Below are positions 38,501 through 49,900 of a stretch of 64,000 nucleotides of DNA, one piece after another. The notes under the pieces were generated by a model. It was not told the DNA's origin, ran no database searches, and saw only the letters and a list, made by a program, of their open reading frames with translations. The position numbers and the translations under genes were made by a program. Position 1 is the first letter of the stretch, and each line of letters opens with the position of its first letter. The stretch is from Varroa destructor. Lineage: Eukaryota; Arthropoda; Arachnida; Mesostigmata; Varroidae. The stretch lies in NCBI RefSeq assembly GCF_002443255.2, contig NW_019211459.1:20877540-20941539 (forward strand), written 5' to 3'.

Positions 38501-38660
38501 GACATGAAGTTCCCGCGCCTAATTATTTTTCTAACTTCTCCTCATTTGTTATTTACTTTGTGCTATAAAGGTATTATGCTCTGAGTTCAGTTTGAATGTG
38601 ACAGAACTCCGCAAAGACATAAAGTAGACGAAAGATGCCTATTTTTTATGCATTTTGAAA
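35531..38660. other. Intergenic, nothing supported
   Basis: AT-rich sequence with short open frames only (for example 35928-36125, +). No RNA gene, splice-supported exon or transposon protein was recognised. Confidence 0.4.
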
Positions 38661-38675
38661 CAGCACCATACATCT

Positions 38676-39520
38676 GCTTTGTATCGGCAACGACGTCATC
38701 GTTCCAAGGACTGCTTAAAGTGGTTTGCCGAGCTTAAAAACGGTATCCAGGACCTCGATAATGTTATCCGCTCTGGCCGACTCCGAGTTACACGACGATT
38801 GTCCAAAAGTACTTTTGATGGAGGAAGGCCACCAAATAATTCGGGCATGGGCTGTAGCATTACGGCAAACGTTAACTACCTTAAGGGGTTTGGGTTTACA
38901 CAGCTTGGGGCTTGATACCTAACGAACCCTATGGATTCAACAAGGAATGACAGCATAACGAAAGCATCGAGCGTCTCGTGGCTACAATGAATGATTTTTC
39001 TACAAAGATATCATTTGTGATGACAAGAGGTGTCTATGCATCAGCATGAAACAGAAATCGGAATGGGTGGTCCCCGGAGGGAAATCAATGCCCAGGTTTC
39101 AACCATGTGTCTGGAGGGATAGCGAAGGCCGATTTATTGAGAGCTGCTTCCTACAAACTAAACAGTTAATCTGTGTGTTTATTTGGCCTAGTTGCATCGA
39201 GGCAATCAGGCCATTTGAAACAGACCTGATAAACAAGGTTAGGTCATCCTGCTCGAAGTTAGTGCAAGGCACGACAACACGGAAAACATAGTCAAAGCTA
39301 GTTTCGTTCGAGTAGGAGACTTTATTGCATCCTCCAGATTATCCGGACATTGCACCAGTATATTTTCACCTTTCCCGGTCACTGGACAATCATCTTCACT
39401 GCCTTCCCTTCGATACTGATCAAAAGTTCAGGACGAGATGAAAACATTATCTTTCGACGAAACGGTATACACTATTTGGTGAAAAGATAGCAGTAAGTTG
39501 CAAACGATGATGAAATATCA
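38676..39520 (+). mobile_element. Mariner transposase relic 2, near full-length, inactivated
   Basis: Pieces in order: DCLKWFAELKNGIQDLDN and RSGRLR (the KWFakFksG...RSGRP helix-turn-helix linker); after a frame change, TTLRGLGLHSLG; CDDKRCLCISMKQKSEWVVP (the first catalytic Asp region, usually TGDEKW.LY...R...W); CVWRDSEG (VWWDxxG); HDNTENI (second Asp, HDNARPH); LLHPPDYPDIAP (HPPYSPDLAP); FHLSRSLDNHL; LVKR*Q*VANDDE at the C-terminus. There are at least five in-frame stops and several frameshifts, and the third catalytic Asp position reads APVY instead of APSD. I could not find matching inverted repeats at the ends. Confidence 0.9.
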
Positions 39521-41459
39521 TAGGAATAAAAAACCAGTTTTAGTAGTTCTTGCCTCCTTCGTTGCTCGGAAAAATCGCTTAATTCTTAAATATATCTGCT
39601 ATTGCATTTGAAATAATAGAAATCTTGTATGATGATTCAAAAAAACGAAACCCTATGACCAAGGATCGATAGTGAACCTTGCCGATTTTATCTGGAGCAT
39701 TCATTGAAAATATTCGACTTCTTTATTAACCATCATTGTAGTAGTCTTAGTGAAGTTCTGCTATTTAGATACGCTTGCTGGCACCTGCTTTATACCTATA
39801 GCCATCAAGCACTGCTTCGGATGGCTGGCCCCTGTCAGTATAAAACGTCCGAACGTACAAATACAAAACATTTACGCCTAACACTCACAGATACGTTCTC
39901 TACTCCATCAGCATGACCATTTACGCTTCTCTAATTTTTAAAACAATGAAAAAGGCTAATTTTTTATTCATGTTTTTCATTAACCAATACAGACGATGGA
40001 TTTCGTTAACATTGAGTTTTTGCAACCGACTTGCTCTTTCTTAACTAGGCTTTTCCTCCATGACTTTATGACTTGCCAAGCATCTTCCGTATCGCTCAGC
40101 TACCCCAAAGAAAGCAAAACTATGGCTGCCCGTTTAACCTAGATATATGTTAGGCGCTAATATTATTCAGGTGCTCCTTTTAAAACACTGGTTCATTCAA
40201 CTGCAACTGATGTTATATTTTGTTGATACATATCGAGGGAGGATCTAGGTACATCGAGCTTCGACAGGATAGAGACCGCTTCACAAGTATTCCGATCGGT
40301 TATCTATGTTGCTGCTGCCCGAGGACAAGACGTAGCTTGCCCATGCCTCACGCACTCCGTGCGTGGAGTAATGACCGTCACACAGGATACTAGGACGGGA
40401 TAATAGAATGGTAAGAACTCTTGAGTCTCGTTTGGTAAGTAGGAGAGCTGCTTGTTTGCGTAGCGGAAGGATATGCACCAGCGTCGACGCGTTCATTGAC
40501 GTCATGCTCACGATGGTCCCGCTGCTGTTTTTGCCTTCTATCCGTAACGAGCAAAAACAAGGGAATTGTGCGATTTCTTTTACGTTGAGCGTTACCGGAT
40601 CCCGGGTGCCGTCTGTTTAATACCAAAAACATAGCAGCATTCGTTGACGCACGATCGTTACCAGTATAGATTGGAGTTGCCATCCTCATCGCGACTAACG
40701 TAATTGTGTACCATATGTATAACTATGCTAAACAGCCATGTTGTTGGTTTCGTACGTGTTCAACGTGTGCTTTGCGAAGTTTGTTAGCGCGGTAACATGA
40801 TATAAATGGTTATAGTTAACAAATAACTATCCCATATGTTTGACGGTTTGCAACCAGTTGTTACGTACAGTGAGCTTCCAAGTGTCATTTGTACTGAGTT
40901 GGCCTATTTTAATAACTTACCTAGTCTAAACCTAACGATTTCGACGTTGCTGGCATTTTACGTTGTTCTCTGACACTCCATCTGGAAATGTGTGAGCAAG
41001 AGTTACCATCATCGTTTAATAGGGTCGTACATACTGTCAAAATGGAGCTTCAGTTTTTTAATTGAGCGCCGAATTAGTATTCAAGTAAAAATTCTATATA
41101 ATCCAAATATTTCACAAAACTGTGTTTATTTTGTTTGCGAAGATCTTGCTAACTTTTGCCTGCTTCTTCCGTTAGATATATATTATAGGCACTTATTTAT
41201 AGATATCTTAAATACGATTCCTTTAATGTAACTCTCGCAAGTCTATGCTGTTTTCTGTTAACTATTACTCTAAAAGCTATATTCCTTCATACTCTTATAT
41301 TCCTGTATTAACACACTGTATACCTATCAACTGTGGTATCGCTGTTCTTTCAGTCGCCTTATTTGCTTCTTTTATCGCTATTTTAATTCTGGTCGTTTTC
41401 TCTGTCTTTGTCGTATTATACTCAAGTTGCTTCCATATTGGCAGTGATTGGCTCTAGGT
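39521..41459. other. Intergenic, nothing supported
   Basis: Short open frames on both strands without recognisable domains. The T-rich 41245-41457 stretch reads as hydrophobic in one frame, which is expected of T-rich DNA and not evidence of a membrane protein. Confidence 0.4.
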
Positions 41460-42890
41460 CGAAACGTTTTTTTAGCCGTCCTGTGCGACTGCCGCGGCGC
41501 GCATCTGCTCGAGACTTCGTTCATTCTCCTGGGAGATGGATTTGTTGGTCCTTGTTGCTGCTGTTTACTGTTACTCCTTAAAGGACATTGAGTTTAGCCG
41601 AGCACACTAGGTACCAGCGAAGTCAGGTCCTTTTTTCGCTGCAACTTCCTGCTCTGCAGAGTTCGGTGACTCTGTCTAAGGCTGGCAAGGTTCTTCGTTC
41701 CCTGTTCTTAGTTCTTCATACTTCAGAGGAATCTCTCGGCCTCTTTCTTTCAAGCAAGACCAGTTCTTTCTCATCTTGTACCGCTGCTAATGCTTCTGCT
41801 GAACATCGCCCTCGGCAAGAACTGCTGGGAGCGAAGTCGAGTAGAAGCAACACTAATGGCATTGATGCTGGGCATCGAAGGACCAGCTTTAGATTAGGGC
41901 ACCCGGACCTTGGGTCCAGGACCAAGCTTTCGGAAAAAGTATCTCAACGTGGTCTGCCTCTTAGCCAGATCAGTCACAGCAGCGAACCCACTCACTCTCT
42001 TCAGGAGGCCTTCCTGCCTGCCGACCAATAACTCGTTCTCGGTCACTGGCCACGCTGAAAGAAGTGCAACTTAACGAACGGTGAGACGACCTGAAGGTGA
42101 GCGGCCATTGGCGGGTTATGAGGTCCCGCGGGTCACGTGGTCGCTAGGACCTCCCCCGAACGCCCCTTGGCGTGCTTCCATCGCTCCAACGGTGGCTAGA
42201 AGCTTTGCTAGCAATTCCTAGCAGAGCTTACGAGTGGTAGCGGCAGCAGCAGGTTTTCTCCCGTCCCTCGCCTGTGTGGTACACACGTGCGCAAAGTCTG
42301 TCAGCCACCTACAGCTGCAGTAGCTCCTGCATTTCTACCTGTCGGCTTGCGTGTGCTCCGTTATGTTGGTAGTGTTACGCACCGCAATATAAGCTTGTTC
42401 TAAGGGCTCAGCCCGCCATTGTGCGTGAACCGACCACGACGGCGGCGCCGGCGGCAGCAGTATCTATTCTCCAAGAAGAAGACTCGCCCAAAAGGTGGAA
42501 GCAGCAGCAGCCAACCTTACCGACCCAGTGAGCAACCGAGCGAGCGACCAAGTGTTGCCACCGCATGACAGCTTTGCCCAAGCTTCCCTTTCCCTTCAAG
42601 AGAAGACTTGTCTTGCAGCATTTCATAGCTGTATCAACGAGGCTCCGAGCGAACTCTTTCGGCTTTCGTCTTTGGGCGGGCTCCTCCTCATCCTCCCCCT
42701 TAAAACTGTTTGCGACGTCGACAACGTCCCCCCCACGAAGAAGAATCGAGCTCTTACTCTTCCCTCGAAGAACAGGGTCTTGAACTCTTTCAATGAAGTT
42801 GTGATCCGCCCACGAAGTTCGCGAACCGACCTATAACAGTTGTCAACCAACCAACAAGTGGTCCAGAGGTAGTGACCGCAAAGGTGAAAG
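41460..42890 (+). promoter_or_regulatory. GC-rich block: probable promoter and 5'UTR of the SLC6 gene
   Basis: Composition rises abruptly in GC, with CpG-containing stretches (CCGCGGCGCGC near 41493; GGCGGCGCCGGCGGC near 42440). Candidate donors in sense are CTGAAG|GTGAGC (exon end 42096) and GCAAAG|GTGAAA (about 42890). Open frames here (41588-42031, 42495-42836 and antisense 43075-42623) are not recognisable proteins. The position 0.9-2.3 kb before the transporter exon, in the same arrangement as the first gene, suggests 5'UTR exons and a promoter. Confidence 0.4.
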
Positions 42891-43826
42891 TAGCTGACTG
42901 CCAACAGCCACAAAAATTCAAGGAAACAGGGTAAAAAATGAAAAAAAAATATCTTCGATGAAATCCATCTGGTGTGGGCTGAAAAAGCTGAGGTACAGTA
43001 GACATCATAAATCATTATTAAATGCCTCAGATCATGTCCTCCAATAGAATTTGAATGTTCGTCGTAAATGTCCAACTGTATAATCCACGACGTTTTCCTT
43101 GTTTATGACACATTCGTTGATATATATGAAACTACCGCTAAAAGTTTTTATGACTTATCCAGTAAACGTACGTATAATTACATGTCTGTAGCATGCGCGT
43201 ATGTTCGTTTTGGCCTGTTTGATCGAATAATAATAGGGGAACTACATTTAAATGAAAATGGGGGACGGCCAACGTAGCAACGACATATGCCTTGTTAAAT
43301 GTAGTCACTCCTAACGTCGCCATACGAACATTGCTGTGCAGGTCCCTTGTCGACTCTTTCAACTTAGTGAAGTATTCCCAGTGCTGTGAAGTGTAACTAA
43401 GCGACAATACTTCGTCTAGTGAATAGTACTCTGGCACGTTCGTATCTAGTCGAAAGAAGCTAATACGGTGCATAGTGCGCGAATGCCTGTCATCTGTGAC
43501 AGGGCTATGAGTGGGTGATAAGTTAAGCCAGTAAAACTGTCGAATACATATGGCACTTTGCTACTCAACGAAAAGTGAACACTACGAATAGACCGCATAT
43601 TTGAAATACGACTATATCATACTAACAACTTACCGAATTAGTAACTTTAAAAGCTGTTCGATAAGTAAATAAAGGTTACTGTTCTTCGGAAATTATTACA
43701 AAACGGCGTGCCAATCGAGTCCTCCACTAGTCCGTGGACAATTCTGTGACATCGAAGTGCGCCAACAGCGGAGAGCGCTTATTATCACGAAGCAGCCGGA
43801 ACAAAACGAAGTTCAGTATTAGAATC

Positions 43827-44220
43827 ATGTGTGACACGAGAACGACAACGGCATCCCGCCATGCCGGGATGCCGTTGCCGAATCCACCAGCGTCCGAGTG
43901 CGAACACCATAGGAAAGGTAATCAAACCTGCGACTGTCGTTCGGCTTCCACCCGACGATCTCCGCCATTTTTGTTGAAAGTATCGGCCACGTCGAAACCT
44001 TACGCCGCTACCTTTCTGTCTAAAGGATCGCAAACTACAGTCCTACAAGAAGTTAAAGCGTCCCTAACGAGTGATGACGGCGCTAACGGTGGTGTAAACG
44101 ACGATGAGCCTCGTGAAACCTGGGGAAAAAAAGCCGATTTCTTGTTGTCCGTTATCGGTTTTGCCGTTGACCTCTCCAATGTGTGGCGTTTTCCATACTT
44201 ATGTTACAAGTACGGCGGAG
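43827..44220 (+). CDS. SLC6 monoamine (dopamine-type) transporter, first coding exon
   Basis: Sodium- and chloride-coupled transporters of this family clear monoamines from synapses across the plasma membrane. The frame is open from 43731, after a TAG at 43728 that also forms a possible acceptor (CCTCCACTAG). The first ATG is 43827, with A at -3. About 130 residues follow: a poorly conserved cytosolic N-terminus, then [16 protein letters not shown] and [17 protein letters not shown], which is TM1. The TM1 Asp (codon 44169-44171), present in dopamine, noradrenaline, serotonin and octopamine transporters, is kept, as are Asn of NVWRF (sodium) and the gating Arg. FAV and LCYK fit DAT/NET better than SERT (YAV, ICYQ). 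The usual Asn before GGG is Tyr. It ends in phase 1 at GGA G|GTAAGT, matching a split Gly of GGGAF. The remaining exons are not in view. Confidence 0.92.
43846..43877 (+). other. Perfect 13-bp inverted repeat just after the SLC6 start codon
   Basis: Arms CAACGGCATCCCG (43846-43858) and CGGGATGCCGTTG (43865-43877) are exact reverse complements around a 6-base loop. It starts 19 bases after the A of the ATG and is coding, so the mRNA could form a GC-rich hairpin there. Confidence 0.9.
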
Positions 44221-46384
44221 GTAAGTAGCACCTTACAATATCGTTTACACGGCTAGGGTAGTCACCAGTGCGTGACTATAGAAGCTTAGGTAGAAAATAG
44301 GCTAAGATGATTTAAAGAACAAGCGGTAAAACTAAGCAACATAAAGGACTGAAAATTGGTAGGGCCATACGATCCAGTGGTGATCATCATGGTGATGGTG
44401 AACGTTTTTGAAAACATGTCAGTGAATTACAAACTTCTATAAATACCTTTATTTATTGCGTATAATAAATCACTGTACCCTAAAAAGCAGGAAAATTAAA
44501 AAAAAAGTTGTAAAACTATTTAAATAAGTAACGTATTTGTACGCTTGCGCTCTTCGCGAAGCACTCAAGAATATATGACACAACAGTCGACGAAAGCGTT
44601 TGCACCCATAGAAGTGCAATGAAGTAACCCTTGTAACTTTATAGGAATCAATTTATCCTCGAATATGAAATATGGACGTGCTTTTGAATAAGTACACATT
44701 AAAAAAAAGCGTGCCTCAGATTTATTGCACAGCGAATCGCCTAGGAAATGAGCCAAGTTAACGTCGTTAGCCATATATTTCTCTGGATCCTGTAAAAATC
44801 AGTGAATCCTTTTGTTTTTCCAATGGCGGTGCTAGTATCGCTCATAACATTACACCCATCGGTTCATCGGTCGAGGAGAGCATGAATTATTACAGTTCGA
44901 AGTTTGAACGAGAGAATTTGGAGTAAAGTTCGTATTTCTTCTTAGCGTATCATTGGAACGGGAATTACTGTAGCCTTACAGGACAAGTAGAACCGGAAAC
45001 GTTTGTATAAGCGAAAATTTGAAGCGAAGCTTTTCAATGTTGTTGTATAATACAGTCATAACGTTGTCTAAACAGGCAAAATCGCCTTCTAATTTTATGC
45101 CGTTTACGTGAAAAGCGGCTCAATGTTTCAGCTAAAACAACTATAACTGAAGGCGCATCTTTTCTAAATCTGTATATACATTGTTTCCAAGTGTTTCTAT
45201 CCAGTAGAACCTGTCTAAATTTCGATCATCTTGTAGACTTAGACCTATAACCTGCGATCCTACGAAAAATGCTATATAACAACTGCTTTTGAAACCTACA
45301 TTGCTGTGAGCGAAGCTGTGATAGTCCTACAAACTATTTGAGATTTAGCCTTTCGTCCATATCCCCTGTAAGTTCATGTATTGCTTTCCGTGAAAATGTC
45401 TTAACGGATATACGTTTCACACTTCTTATCGAGCGCAACGTTTTTGACCTTTTTCCTATTATACAGAAATAGTTAGATACGTTGCTACTTCTATCCCACA
45501 ACGAAAAGCGCGCCATTAGCAAAGCGGTCTATCTCCAGTGAACGGATCAGTACAACTTCACTGAACATAGTGCAGTAGACCGTTGCAAAAAGGCCGGCTT
45601 AGCCACAAGCGAGGCCAAATTTTTAATAGTGAGAAGATGACTGACGGTAATTACCTTGACAAAGGCCACCCATAGTTATAATAGAAGTTGTCCTGACCAG
45701 TCGGCCACGAACCAGGGATAGGTATTCGAGTAGGCTTGTTTGTCGCGCTAGAACAACTGACTTATATAGTTCAACACCCAGCTTAGATGGTTCACACGAA
45801 TGACTGAGGCTAGATATTGAGCCCTTCAAGTGGCATCAACATTTCTCGTCGACTGACGCTAAAGCTTCGACGTCCTAGCTTGCTTCAGATGAATGTGTCC
45901 CTAGAACCTCTATGTAAGCAATGATTTCCGGTTAATAAATGTCACACTTAATGTCAGATGGTCGGACACGATATCCTGATACGAATGCTTGCTCGTAGAG
46001 CAAATAGTACTCGTCTAAAAAAGTTGTGGGTAAAGTAAACTTGGCACGTCAATCTCTGAGTAAAAAACGTTTGCAGATCATTGACTATTTGCAGTAAAAG
46101 TGACACGATTTGAACTTTAAACATTTACGAATGAGGACATAAAAATCGATCCTGTGTTGATGTAGAGCTGCGTGCTCTGTGTAAAATAATACTATTATTT
46201 CTATTAAAAAGAACAACAAACCGAAATGAAGATCATGTATTATAGGGACACAACGAGTGGCGAGGTATCGACTATATCAACATCAGATTGCAAATAGCTT
46301 ATTAAGGACGGTCAAGCTTAGGACTATCGATCCATTGCCATTGACCTGAGAGAACGGAATGCATTAATAACAACCAACGCACGA

Positions 46385-46403
46385 TTCTTCTTCTTCTTCT
46401 TCT
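46385..46403. repeat. (TTC)6 trinucleotide run
   Basis: Short pyrimidine trinucleotide repeat within AT-rich DNA. Confidence 0.9.
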
Positions 46404-46947
46404 GTTTTGTCGTTTACATTCGCAATGTACAACGTTCCCCGTAGATGTGGTAGGAATACTTCCTGTGATAGGCACCGCTCTATGAAGCCAGGACCAGCTG
46501 TCAGGGTATAAATATGCAAATTTAGCTCAGTTTAAGCAATTGACATCTCTAAAAATCAAGCATAAGTAGCCGGGTCATTAGTTCAAATACGAATAGTAGA
46601 TAGTTCTATCGGCGAAGTTATTTTTTTCGATCTGAAAGTTGATGGATGAATAAATATAAAGCATGCGGTATCAACTCTATTTCCCCATGTTTAGTTAGTC
46701 GCAAAATCCCGAGTCAAACAATTATTAGCGATTGAACAAACAGTCTTCCTTATCGCTCAGCCCTCACGGAATTCAACGTGTTATAAAGTATTGTGCCCTC
46801 CACGTGATATATCAATCAGTTCTATTTAATTAATACGCTTATCGTGTACCAAATACGAAGAGATGTAAACACATCTCGATCAGGTAAGGTCTTTGATCAA
46901 GTAAAAGCAATCTCACGAGACTGAGTGAATTCTATCGTATAGTAGAT

Positions 46948-46980
46948 TAAGTTGTCCCAAAAAAAGTCTGGTCACACAAC
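46948..46980. repeat. Possible orphan mariner inverted-repeat end
   Basis: TAAGTTGTCCCAAAAAAAGT resembles the ends of some mariner elements, which begin after a TA with GTTGTCCCAAAAGTC-like sequence. No opposite end or transposase was found next to it. Confidence 0.25.
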
Positions 46981-49900
46981 AACGACGAGGCAGGCGCTTG
47001 GTAACCGGCCACGATGCAGTGTTATAAAGATACTATGCACGTGTAGGTACCGAAAAGGCCGCGCTACTTTAAACTGTGGGATGGAATTCGAATCGATCTA
47101 AAACTTAGCTACTTTGTTTTTGAAATCTGTTCCTTATTTCACAACTTCGCTATCTGCCATCACATGAGCTGAACTAAAATTAAAACCGTAATGATAACGG
47201 TTGAGTAAAAGTTGATATCTAACTTGAACATCACTGTCCTTCGTACCCATATAGGCTTTTGGCTTAGTTACTTTTGAGTAATGTCAGATTCTCAAGCTTT
47301 TGCATTCCGCTTGAACAGACGGTCTGCAAAGATTCAGCATTTTTAACTAATTAGCCGCCTCAAGCCGTTGCGGGAACGTTCTTAGAGCTAATAGAAATGA
47401 TGCCTCATCTGAACTGAGCTTTTTCTGCCTGTAATTTCAGTTTATCATGCGTTTTTCTTTTTTTACCTACAGTTGACTTGGGTCTCCACTGTACACACAA
47501 GTGATATGTTTATTCATTCAAATTACGCGCCCTTTTCTTCACACTATGCGTAGCATAAGGTGTTCGGCGTCTCTACTGTAGCAGATCAGAGTCCGTTTAC
47601 ACAAATTAATAACCGCAAAACCTTCAACAAACTGCCTCACCGACCATTCAGGTGAATCTTCACGGGTTTTTTGCACTGCAGCCGATGATAACGTTCTCCA
47701 GTTATCTACTGATAGTATCTATGTACGAATTTTGTTTCAAATTTACTTGAACGAAGTAAACCATGTTGATTTCAGTTAACATATACTGGGTATCTTTTTT
47801 TGACACTTCAGGAAACCTGTATTTTTAAGTACGGCCACTGCATATTCATAACTGATTTGCATAGTCCAGATTATTCTCTTAGTTCGATACTTATTTATAG
47901 GTACATTTCGTTACTAATGTATTTGTTGTGTTTCCCGCATTAGAAAGGATAATATCGATAGGCAGAAGGCCTTACTGCTTACAAAGTGGTCCTTGTTTTT
48001 AATTTTAAGAGAAAGTCCGATGCTTTCAAATATTCGATACGCAAATCTGCTGGATTCGCATATTAAACAGAGACATTACAGAACCCTACGTAGCTGCGAG
48101 TCTTCAGTGGACCGCGCAATACTTTTACCCAGCCATTTGGTGTTGTCTTTTGAAAAAAGCCCGAACGTTGTATTATATAAGTAAGCAAGCTACGAGCAGC
48201 AAGTACTACAAAGCTCCGTAACAATCCTGATAACAGAGTGTTTTTTTTACAAAATGTTAGACGTTGAGGTGCGATCATCTGACACTGAAAACTAACGATC
48301 GTATCGAGAGTGGCCGGTTAGCACGTGAACTTGGTGATGGCTCAGAGATGTTCTTTCAACCAGAACCCTTTTGAACATGACAAACGAAGGCTAGCTTATG
48401 CTTTTAGTCCTTCTACAAGCGAGAACAGATAAAAGTGCTATGAAAACCTCGTTTCCGGAATGTCCTCCGGGTAATTCGAATGTGCCATATGACGCAGTCG
48501 ATCACCGCGATGTTCTGCTTGCAATCAACGTAACGCACACACTTTTTCCGTAAAGCGTAACTTTTCCGACACACATAATAAACAATCAATAAACTCTACA
48601 GTACGTCTAATGTCGCACCTTTATATGTAGCATCAAAAACGACGGAAAACATTGTAAATTCATTGGAAATATCGAGTGGAAACCTCGTCGAACGCCCCCT
48701 AGACCCTAGTGTATTCATCAGCATCTGAAATACGGTAAAGGATCAAAGCAACAATCTAGACACGCATGTTCAAGACGGCGTTTTTCGGTCTGAGTTCTCG
48801 ATGAACGTAGTGTATCTTATTTAATAATCTATCTAGTAAACAAGCTAGAGCTATTAACAATCACAGATATGAGTTGACTTTTCTAAAGACATAAATTCAC
48901 TGTGAAAACTACAAGAGTACGTCAATCAGCACTGGCTCTATAGTGCTTCATCAACGTGACGTCGTATTGTTCACTCGGTAACCACCGTGGCCCTATAATA
49001 TCCTATTATAACAATTACGTATCATAGGGAAATGTTCCAATGTTTATTGGGCGCACCATGAGGGTCACCGAACATCCTCAGTAATCATTTGCTTCTGCTG
49101 ATGGCGTACGATCTCGGGGGGATGGTAATGCTCGGGGGTGAGATCCTGTCAACCGTAGCACAGTAACGCGTATTCGACTATCGGTTCGAACATATCAATG
49201 ACGCAATGAGCTCTATTTTAAGACCGATTACAAAGCTGCTATAAACTCTTAGGCGATCAGCTAGTTGCTCGTTTACTCTTCCTATGAGAAGAAGGGACTA
49301 TTGTAGATGTCAAGGCTAACAAAAGAAGTAAATATTTCAACTAAATTATATGGTTAATACGATAATAAAGTTGAACTTTCTATATGGGAAATAATAGAAT
49401 TTAATGGGCCCTCCTTTATTATATATTCTATTCAAGCTTATAGGTGAGTCACTCAACTTTTTTGTGAGACCAAACGGCAAGTCGCTATTGTAAAGAAGTG
49501 GATTCTGTAATGTTTATGAGGCCGAATTGAATACAAACAATTCTAGTTGTATAAACAAACAACAATGTGACAAATAAGTAATGAACGGCCTAAGTTACCT
49601 GATTGATGAAAGAATAAAACTGAATATTTTTAATTTATCTAAAAACGACGAATTGAGACTACCGTCGCTTTTCGTATTGCCCAGCTGTAATAAATGCCAA
49701 CTGCTCTAGGGCAGTGCTAGTAATTGAAAAGAGAGCATAATTCAGGTTTCCGCGAAGCTGATTGGGTTGAAGGAGATTAAAGTTAACAGCTGTAATTGTA
49801 GTTATTTATAATTTGTTACGGCTCACGATATTATAGTTGGTACCTGAACTATATTAGTGCATGCTGACATTAACTAACAACAGTCTATGTCTCTGCTACA

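Noticed and set aside
41588..42031. 147-codon plus-strand frame in the GC-rich block
   Set aside because: Ser/Leu-rich without domain; better explained as 5'UTR of the SLC6 gene.
42623..43075. 150-codon minus-strand frame
   Set aside because: Antisense to GC-rich leader sequence and crosses a T-rich stretch that mimics membrane segments; no family match.
43734..43826. Upstream GTG-initiated extension of the SLC6 exon
   Set aside because: Eukaryotic start is more likely ATG 43827; the upstream open codons are probably 5'UTR.
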